From NCBI GenBank assembly GCA_030526885.1, contig JAUNBV010000049.1, positions 1-12,178 of the forward strand: DNA of 12,178 nt, in the 5' to 3' direction. The notes beneath the pieces were generated by a model, which was not told where the DNA came from, made no database searches, and worked only from the letters and a program-made list of their open reading frames with translations. Shown piece after piece: positions 7,583-12,178 of this stretch (position 1 is the stretch's first letter; each line of letters starts with the position of its first letter). Source of the DNA: Syntrophomonadaceae bacterium. Its GTDB lineage: Bacteria > Bacillota > Syntrophomonadia > Syntrophomonadales > Syntrophomonadaceae. The position numbers were made by a program, and so were the translations under genes.

Positions 7583-8650
7583 TAAGCTTAATATATCGTC
7601 TATATCGGCCAGCAGGGCTTTGATCTCGTCTACGGCGGCATCGGCCATGTGAGCGATGCGGAAGGTTTTATCCTTCAGCTTGCCATAGCCGTTGGATATC
7701 TGCCAGCCGCGTTCGCCCAGCGCTTTATTTAAGGCGGCCACGTCGATATCCCGCGTATTGGTAATGGTGGTTAGGGTATCCGACAGGCAAGCCGGGTCGG
7801 CAAACAGCGCAAAATGTTTAGCGGCCCAGGCGCGCACCAGCTCTGCCATGGCCCTGTGGCGGGCATAGCGTTCTTTCAAGCCTTCGGCCAGAATAAGGTC
7901 AAGCTGATAATCCAGCGCGAACATATGCGACAGCGACGGGGTGCTGGGATACTGATAATCCTTCTTTTGAATGTAATCATACAGCGCCAGCAGGTCGAGA
8001 TAATAGCCGCGCTGCTTCACCGTTTTGGCGCGTTCAACCGCCTTTTGCGAAAAAGAGCAGATGGCCAGTCCGGGCGGCAGGCCCAAAGCTTTCTGGGTTG
8101 AGGTGACGCAGATATCGATGCCCCATTCGTCCACCGGGATGGGGGTGCCGCCCATAGAGCTCACCGTGTCCGCGCATACCACCACTTCGGGATAGCGCTT
8201 CCATACTGCGGAAAGCTCGCCTAGGGGATTCATCAGCCCGGTAGAAGTCTCATTGTGGGTAATGGTGATGAGGTCATATTTACCGCTGGCCAGCGCCGCC
8301 TCCAACTGCTGCGCCGTATTGGGCTCGCCCCACGGCACTTCAAACAGATCGGCCGGGACGCCGTTGCCCACCGCCATGTCGTACCAGCGCACGCCGAAAG
8401 CGCCCACGGCAAAACAGGCGGCGCGTTGGGCGGTACAGGAGCGCACCGCGCCTTCCATCAGGCCGCTGCCGGAACTGGTGGACAGCAATATGGCTTCACG
8501 GGTGCCAAACAGGGTCTTCAGTTTGTCGCTGATGCCGTGCTGCAGCTCGGATGCCGCCTTGCTGCGGTGCCCGATCATAGGAGTGGCCATCCTCATGAGC
8601 ACTTCCGGCCGAACTTCTACCGGACCGGGGATAAATAATTTTTTATGCAC
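7580..8650 (-). CDS. Class V aminotransferase (serine-pyruvate / alanine-glyoxylate type)
   Basis: A 356-residue PLP enzyme of the fold-type I class V family that includes serine-pyruvate and alanine-glyoxylate aminotransferases. Early landmarks are FIPGPVEVRPEV (6-17) and GHRS (27-30). THNETSTG (131-138) is the hallmark substrate-side loop, Asp161 in ADTVSSMGG contacts the PLP ring nitrogen, and Lys187 in TSTQKALGLPPG is the Schiff-base lysine. Length and order are normal. GTG 8650 is the start: AAGGAGG lies 7 nt upstream and contains the stop of the S41 protease gene. It probably converts a small amino acid and a 2-oxo acid (glyoxylate, pyruvate or hydroxypyruvate). Closely related proteins are sometimes annotated as a soluble hydrogenase subunit, but nothing here supports hydrogenase function. 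The adjoining DUF1015 gene suggests a serine/glycine-related role. Confidence 0.92.
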   Translation of the reverse strand: MHKKLFIPGPVEVRPEVLMRMATPMIGHRSKAASELQHGISDKLKTLFGTREAILLSTSSGSGLMEGAVRSCTAQRAACFAVGAFGVRWYDMAVGNGVPADLFEVPWGEPNTAQQLEAALASGKYDLITITHNETSTGLMNPLGELSAVWKRYPEVVVCADTVSSMGGTPIPVDEWGIDICVTSTQKALGLPPGLAICSFSQKAVERAKTVKQRGYYLDLLALYDYIQKKDYQYPSTPSLSHMFALDYQLDLILAEGLKERYARHRAMAELVRAWAAKHFALFADPACLSDTLTTITNTRDIDVAALNKALGERGWQISNGYGKLKDKTFRIAHMADAAVDEIKALLADIDDILSL

Positions 8651-8657
8651 AATCTTT

Positions 8658-8665
8658 CCTCCTTA
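8658..8665 (-). promoter_or_regulatory. Ribosome-binding site with nested stop codon (S41 protease/aminotransferase junction)
   Basis: TAAGGAGG: the TAA stop of the S41 protease (8665-8663) overlaps the AAGGAGG of the aminotransferase, 7 nt before GTG 8650. This is the same arrangement as at the next junction downstream. Confidence 0.75.
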
Positions 8666-10156
8666 AATCGCCGATTCCTGCTGTAACACTTCCACCGCTT
8701 TAGCATACTGCGCGTCCAGCGTATTTATCAGTTCCAGCCGCAGGGCGTTTAAGGCATCCTGCGTGCTGTAATCCAGCGTTCCGTAGGCATACATGCCCTT
8801 ATCCGCCTGGAAGGCTTTTATGGCTTCGAAGGTGGTTTGGTCCAGGTTCATGCCCAGGTTCCCGGCCTCATACCCGGCCATATTCAATATCTTTTTGGCA
8901 TTGTACACATCCATGCTCTCCTCGCCCAGGCCGGGTTTGCCGCGCTTTTCAAGCGGCTCCATATTGGCCAGAGACGGGGCGATGGAAGCGTTGCTGTTCT
9001 GAATCATGATATCGGGGGTCATCCCGTCGCGGCCGATGCGTTCGCCGTTAGGGCGGAGCCACCAACCGCTGTTTAAGGTCAGCCAGCCAATGATGTCGCT
9101 CTTTTGCGGAATTATGCCATAAGCCATGGCTTCGGTGGCGTTCACCAACAGCTCCCCGGTACGCTCCGCAAAACGGCCGGAGGCCTCCGGCGAGAGGATG
9201 GGGGTGACAATCTGCAAATCATATTTACCGAAAGTAGTGGTCCCGATGACCGTGCCGCAGTCGCGGTCCTGCACTGCGGTGGCGATTATCTCGGAGCAAG
9301 AGGCGGATTGCTCGTTCACCAGCACCACCAGCTCATATTTGGCCGCTTCCAGCTCGGAATAGAATTCTTCCGCCTGGTAGCCGTCATAGCGATACTCGGT
9401 GCTGAAAACCAGCCCGGCCGGAATCAGCTCGTCGGCCACCTGCATCATGGCGTCCACTTCGCCGCCGGGATTATTGCGCAAATCGAGTATGACCTTGGTT
9501 ACCCCGGCCGCGCCGGCTGCTTGCAGCGCGGCGCGAAAGTTTTCACCGATATTGGCGTTGAATTGCTCGATTGAAATGTGGATGATATCGTCCCTGATCT
9601 CGTAGCTCATGGGGATGATATCGATGGTAGCGCGCACGATAGAAATATCCAGCATTTCGGCCCCCTGCCGCAAAACGCCCAGGTTAACCGTAGTGCCGGG
9701 CGTACCCCGCATCATGGTGGTAATCTCCTCATGGCTGTACTCGCCTCCCGCCACGTACACGCCGTCCACGCTGACCACCTTGTCCCCGGCCATTACCCCG
9801 GAGGCTTCCGCCGGGGTTTCGGAGTACACCCGGTTTATGACCACAAAGCCGTCCATCATGCTGGTGGATACGCCAATCCCGCCGAATTCGCCGGTCACGT
9901 ATTCCGAACTCTCCGTGTCGATGAAATAAGTAAATTGATCCAAGCTGTTAAAGATACCCAGCAGGGCGTCCTCCACCATCTGCGCTTCACTGTGCTCCTC
10001 ATTGGCCCGCTGATTGAGATAGTCCATCATGGTCTCCAGATAAGCCCCGTAATCCACCCCTTGTTCGGCTGCCGCCGCCGGCGCGGCGGGAAGCGCCATC
10101 AGGAACAGCGCCAAGATAATTGCCGTCAGCAGGCTCTTTTTACCACCTTTTTGCAT
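8663..10156 (-). CDS. S41 family C-terminal processing peptidase (CtpB-like) with peptidoglycan-binding domain
   Basis: A 497-residue exported serine protease. In order it has a signal peptide (1 to about 29, basic start then Leu/Ala core ending in AAAA), a PDZ domain (about 90-173), the S41 core with LDLRNNPGG (224-232), the catalytic Ser286 in SASCSE and Lys311 in FGKYDLQ exactly 25 residues later, and a C-terminal PG_binding_1-like repeat (about 415-475). The Ser-Lys spacing matches E. coli Tsp. The residue after the nucleophile is Cys rather than the usual Ala. A longer start at ATG 10177 is open but has no ribosome-binding site. ATG 10156 has AAAGGAGA 8 nt upstream and gives a clean signal peptide. 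In B. subtilis, CtpB acts in sporulation signalling, but a general envelope protease role is equally possible. Confidence 0.9.
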   Translation of the reverse strand: MQKGGKKSLLTAIILALFLMALPAAPAAAAEQGVDYGAYLETMMDYLNQRANEEHSEAQMVEDALLGIFNSLDQFTYFIDTESSEYVTGEFGGIGVSTSMMDGFVVINRVYSETPAEASGVMAGDKVVSVDGVYVAGGEYSHEEITTMMRGTPGTTVNLGVLRQGAEMLDISIVRATIDIIPMSYEIRDDIIHISIEQFNANIGENFRAALQAAGAAGVTKVILDLRNNPGGEVDAMMQVADELIPAGLVFSTEYRYDGYQAEEFYSELEAAKYELVVLVNEQSASCSEIIATAVQDRDCGTVIGTTTFGKYDLQIVTPILSPEASGRFAERTGELLVNATEAMAYGIIPQKSDIIGWLTLNSGWWLRPNGERIGRDGMTPDIMIQNSNASIAPSLANMEPLEKRGKPGLGEESMDVYNAKKILNMAGYEAGNLGMNLDQTTFEAIKAFQADKGMYAYGTLDYSTQDALNALRLELINTLDAQYAKAVEVLQQESAI

Positions 10157-10164
10157 GGCTTTCG

Positions 10165-10172
10165 TCTCCTTT
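10165..10172 (-). promoter_or_regulatory. Ribosome-binding site deciding the S41 protease start
   Basis: AAAGGAGA lies 8 nt before ATG 10156. The alternative in-frame ATG at 10177 is upstream of this site and has only AT-rich sequence before it, so the shorter protein is preferred. Confidence 0.75.
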
Positions 10173-10224
10173 ATCATTTTCTGAATTTTTATATTTTACC
10201 TCTGCGTTACCACCACGGCCGCGC

Positions 10225-11097
10225 TTACGCGCTCAGTATCTCCACCCCTTCCATGGTCACGCGCACGGTATGTTCCCACTGCGCGGAAAGCCTGCCGTCA
10301 ACGGTGACCGCAGTCCAGCGGTTGGCGAGCAGGCGGCACTGCCAGGCGCCGGCATTTATCATGGGCTCCACCGTAAACACCATATTGGGCAGCAGCACCG
10401 CACCGCGGCCGGCTTCCCCGTAATGGGGCAAATAAAAATGGTCGTGGAATTCACTGCCGATGCCGTGCCCGCCATACTCCCGCACCACGGAAAAACCGTG
10501 CGCATTGGCATGTGCCTCGATGGCCGCCCCCACGTCCCCCACATGGGCAAAGGGCTTCACCTGCGCAATGCCAAGCTCCATACACTCGCGGGCCACCCGG
10601 GCGATAGTCTCCGCTTCCTGTCTACACTCGCCAATCAGAAACGTACGGGAGGCATCGCCATAATAACCGCCCACCAGGGTGGTGACATCGACGTTTATGA
10701 TATCGCCTTCCTCCAGCACATAAGCATCGGGGATACCATGACATACCTGCTCATTGACCGAGGTACACACGCTTTTGGGGAACCCCCGGTAATTCAGCGG
10801 CGCCGGATAAGCCCCGCGGCTGACGGTGTATTCGTGCACCCACTGATTTATATCCTCGGTGGTGACCCCCGGGACAATGCGCTGCTCAACCATATCCAGC
10901 ACATAACGGGTAAACTGTGACGCCGCGCGGATACCTGCGATCTGCTCCTCTGTTTTCATCAAATAATGCGGCGGCACCACAGCCCCCTGCTCCCGCAGCA
11001 GGGCGATATGTTCATCGCATTCCAGGTGACACTTCTTGTACTTTTGCCCGCTGCCGCACCAGCAGACATCGTTGCGCGCACGTTCGATACCATTCAC
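10225..11097 (-). CDS. map: Methionine aminopeptidase, type I, with N-terminal SEC-C zinc motif
   Basis: A 290-residue metalloenzyme that removes the initiator methionine from nascent proteins. An N-terminal SEC-C motif (Cys12, Cys14, Cys23, His24 in CWCGSGQKYKKCH) precedes the pita-bread catalytic domain (about 45-290). The five metal ligands are Asp137, Asp148, His211, Glu244 and Glu275; His120 in VCHG and the GGHGIG block also match. SEC-C-tagged type I enzymes are known in Firmicutes and may bind ribosomes or SecA-like partners. The start is uncertain. The open frame begins at GTG 11097, but the only Shine-Dalgarno (GGAGGTGA, 11101-11094) overlaps that codon, and the adjacent ATG (11093) is out of frame. 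It is the first gene after the promoter at 11132-11162, and its stop is 68 nt from the S41 protease start. Confidence 0.92.
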   Translation of the reverse strand: MNGIERARNDVCWCGSGQKYKKCHLECDEHIALLREQGAVVPPHYLMKTEEQIAGIRAASQFTRYVLDMVEQRIVPGVTTEDINQWVHEYTVSRGAYPAPLNYRGFPKSVCTSVNEQVCHGIPDAYVLEEGDIINVDVTTLVGGYYGDASRTFLIGECRQEAETIARVARECMELGIAQVKPFAHVGDVGAAIEAHANAHGFSVVREYGGHGIGSEFHDHFYLPHYGEAGRGAVLLPNMVFTVEPMINAGAWQCRLLANRWTAVTVDGRLSAQWEHTVRVTMEGVEILSA

Positions 11098-11131
11098 CTC
11101 CGCCGGACATTAAAAAATTTTTAACCTATAT

Positions 11132-11162
11132 ATAATAGCACATTTATCGCAACAGGGGACAA
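11132..11162 (-). promoter_or_regulatory. Probable extended -10 promoter upstream of methionine aminopeptidase
   Basis: On the minus strand, TGC-TATTAT (11140-11132) forms an extended -10. A weak TTGTCC -35 (11162-11157) lies 19 nt further upstream. Start of transcription is predicted near 11125, giving a leader of about 28 nt. It lies just after the terminator of the SDR gene, which fits a new transcription unit. Confidence 0.5.
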
Positions 11163-11166
11163 AGTA

Positions 11167-11196
11167 ATCGCCCGGCTCCAACAGGAACCGGGCGAT
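11167..11196 (-). terminator. Terminator-like hairpin after the SDR gene
   Basis: A perfect 9-bp inverted repeat, ATCGCCCGG (11167-11175) with CCGGGCGAT (11188-11196), is extended inside the loop by TCC/GGA around AACA. It starts 25 nt past the SDR stop. On the minus strand it is followed by TACTTTGT, a poor T tract, so termination may be incomplete. Little else in this gap could separate the SDR from the next gene. Confidence 0.6.
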
Positions 11197-11221
11197 AGAG
11201 TTGGCATAAGCTATTAACGGC

Positions 11222-11989
11222 TTATTTGGGGGCCATTCTGATGGAGCCGTCCAGACGGATGGTTTCGCCATTCAGATAGCCATTGGACAGGATTTCGCAA
11301 GCCATGGAAGCAAATTCGGGAGGATTGCCCATACGCTTCGGGAAGGGTACGCTGGCGCCCAGGGAATCGCGGGCCGCCTGCGGCAGCAACTGCATCATCG
11401 GGGTATCGAAGATACCGGGAGCGATGGTGCATACACGGATGCCGTCTCTGCTCAGGTCACGGGCCATCGGCAGAGTCATGGCTGCTACGCCGCCCTTGGA
11501 GGCGGAATAGGAACACTGGCCGATCTGGCCATCAAAAGCGGCAACGGAAGCAACGTTAACGATCGCTCCTCTTTCACCATCAGCATTGGGCTCGTTTTTG
11601 GCGATTTCCCATGCAGCCAGGCGGCATACATCAAACAGACCGGTCAGGTTGATGTCGATGACCATCTTAAACCAATCCAGGTTGGTGGGTCCGTCCTTGC
11701 CAATAATCTTGGAAGCGGAACCGACGCCGGCGGCATTCACAACGCCACTCAGCTTGCCAAATTTGTCGACCGCAGTCTTCACGGCTGCTTCGTTGTCGGC
11801 AGTTACGGTAACGTTGCACTTTACGAATACGGCATCGTCACCAAATTTGGCGGCAAACTCTTTACCTTTTTCTTCGTTCATGTCGGCGATAACTACTTTT
11901 GCGCCTTTGGCATTCAACAGCTCGACAGCTGCTGCGCCCAGTCCGGATGCTCCTCCGGTTACCAGTACTACTGCTCCTTTAAGATCCAC
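11222..11989 (-). CDS. SDR family dehydrogenase, 3-hydroxyacyl-CoA / HSD10-like
   Basis: A 255-residue classical short-chain dehydrogenase. TGGASGLG (11-18) binds the dinucleotide, Asp36 at the end of beta-2 predicts NAD rather than NADP, NAAG is at 85-88, and the catalytic set is Asn114, Ser148, Tyr161 and Lys165. The overall sequence (VNVASVAAFDGQIGQ, IAPGIFDTPM, LDGSIRM at the end) matches the type II 3-hydroxyacyl-CoA / 3-hydroxy-2-methylbutyryl-CoA dehydrogenase group, whose length is near 255-261. The frame is open to ATG 12031, but that codon lies in the predicted -10 box. GTG 11989 has AAGGGGG 7 nt upstream and gives the family N-terminus (DLKGAVVLVTGG). Codon use looks more biased (GGT, GTT, GTA, GCA, AAA) than in its neighbours, suggesting high expression. 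It would act in beta-oxidation or branched-chain acyl-CoA metabolism. Confidence 0.9.
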   Translation of the reverse strand: MDLKGAVVLVTGGASGLGAAAVELLNAKGAKVVIADMNEEKGKEFAAKFGDDAVFVKCNVTVTADNEAAVKTAVDKFGKLSGVVNAAGVGSASKIIGKDGPTNLDWFKMVIDINLTGLFDVCRLAAWEIAKNEPNADGERGAIVNVASVAAFDGQIGQCSYSASKGGVAAMTLPMARDLSRDGIRVCTIAPGIFDTPMMQLLPQAARDSLGASVPFPKRMGNPPEFASMACEILSNGYLNGETIRLDGSIRMAPK

Positions 11990-11996
11990 TACAAAT

Positions 11997-12003
11997 TCCC
12001 CCT
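11997..12003 (-). promoter_or_regulatory. Ribosome-binding site deciding the SDR start
   Basis: AAGGGGG lies 7 nt before GTG 11989. It lies inside the longer open frame and supports the shorter protein. Confidence 0.7.
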
Positions 12004-12029
12004 TATAAATATTTATGGACACTGAGAAC

Positions 12030-12058
12030 ATTATACCAAAGATGGATGAATTATATAA
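12030..12058 (-). promoter_or_regulatory. Promoter of the SDR gene
   Basis: A perfect TATAAT (12035-12030) sits on the minus strand. The -35 at 17-18 nt spacing is poor (TTATAT or CTTATA, 12059-12053). Transcription would begin near 12023, inside the longer open reading frame and downstream of its ATG 12031. Confidence 0.65.
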
Positions 12059-12064
12059 GCCCTA

Positions 12065-12094
12065 AATTAATTTTTTTATAAAAATTTTTTAAAA
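12065..12094 (-). promoter_or_regulatory. AT tract in UP-element position
   Basis: About 30 nearly pure A/T bases with phased A and T runs lie roughly 42-71 nt upstream of the predicted SDR transcription start. That is where an UP element would contact the RNA polymerase alpha subunits. It could compensate for the weak -35. The element is inferred from composition and position only. Confidence 0.4.
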
Positions 12095-12178
12095 CCTTAT
12101 CGGCACACCGCAAATGCCTGTATCTCGCAATTGCATTTAACCTCCAATGCGGGCCTGGGGCGGAACGCTGCTGCCGGA

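Noticed and set aside
7580..8650. Soluble hydrogenase subunit, a common label for close homologues
   Set aside because: The protein has a complete PLP aminotransferase site (Asp161, Lys187) and no metal-cluster motif, and no hydrogenase genes are nearby.
10157..10177. ATG 10177 as the S41 protease start
   Set aside because: No ribosome-binding site precedes it. AAAGGAGA lies between it and ATG 10156, which yields a normal signal peptide.
10221..10232. Hairpin GCGC-GTAA-GCGC over the methionine aminopeptidase stop codon, as a terminator
   Set aside because: The stem is only 4 bp and no T run follows. The GNRA-type loop containing the stop is curious but too short to support a function.
11990..12031. 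ATG 12031 as the SDR start, adding 14 residues
   Set aside because: The ATG overlaps the TATAAT box and lies upstream of the predicted transcription start; GTG 11989 has a proper Shine-Dalgarno and matches the family N-terminus.

Overview
The window looks like chromosomal DNA from an anaerobic, probably Firmicutes-type (Clostridia or Negativicutes) bacterium. This is an inference. It rests on sigma-A-like promoters, strong GGAGG ribosome-binding sites, several GTG/TTG starts, a SEC-C-tagged methionine aminopeptidase, a CtpB-like S41 protease with a peptidoglycan-binding tail, a DacF-like carboxypeptidase, and two CoA-transferases of the butyrate/4-hydroxybutyrate type. Coding DNA is GC-rich; gaps are short and AT-rich. 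No tRNA, rRNA, CRISPR array, insertion sequence or prophage gene is visible.

Layout. One gene lies on the plus strand at the left edge: a Nudix ADP-ribose pyrophosphatase-like hydrolase (6-548), followed by a probable terminator. Everything else is on the minus strand. Read in its transcription direction (right to left): a strongly expressed-looking SDR dehydrogenase of the 3-hydroxyacyl-CoA/HSD10 type (11989-11222) with its own promoter, AT-rich UP-like tract and terminator; then a second promoter and a tightly packed run: SEC-C methionine aminopeptidase, S41 protease, class V aminotransferase, DUF1015 protein, CoA-transferase 2, MBL-fold hydrolase, and D-Ala-D-Ala carboxypeptidase (down to 2662). 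A consensus-quality promoter at about 2622-2649, with a symmetric leader, then drives CoA-transferase 1 and a cyclophilin-type prolyl isomerase (down to 638).

How the genes fit together. From the aminotransferase to the carboxypeptidase, junctions are -1 to 24 nt. Two have the stop codon nested inside the next Shine-Dalgarno, and one is a TGATG overlap. No clear terminator separates the minus-strand genes from 11097 to 638, so they may form one long read-through unit with an internal promoter. The metabolic core (aminotransferase, DUF1015, CoA-transferase, MBL hydrolase) could be a small acid or amino-acid conversion module; its substrate is unknown. The others are protein-maturation and cell-wall functions.

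Several starts are revised from the longest-ORF choice: SDR to GTG 11989, S41 to ATG 10156, MBL to ATG 4956 and CoA-transferase 1 to ATG 2531. The methionine aminopeptidase start remains unresolved.
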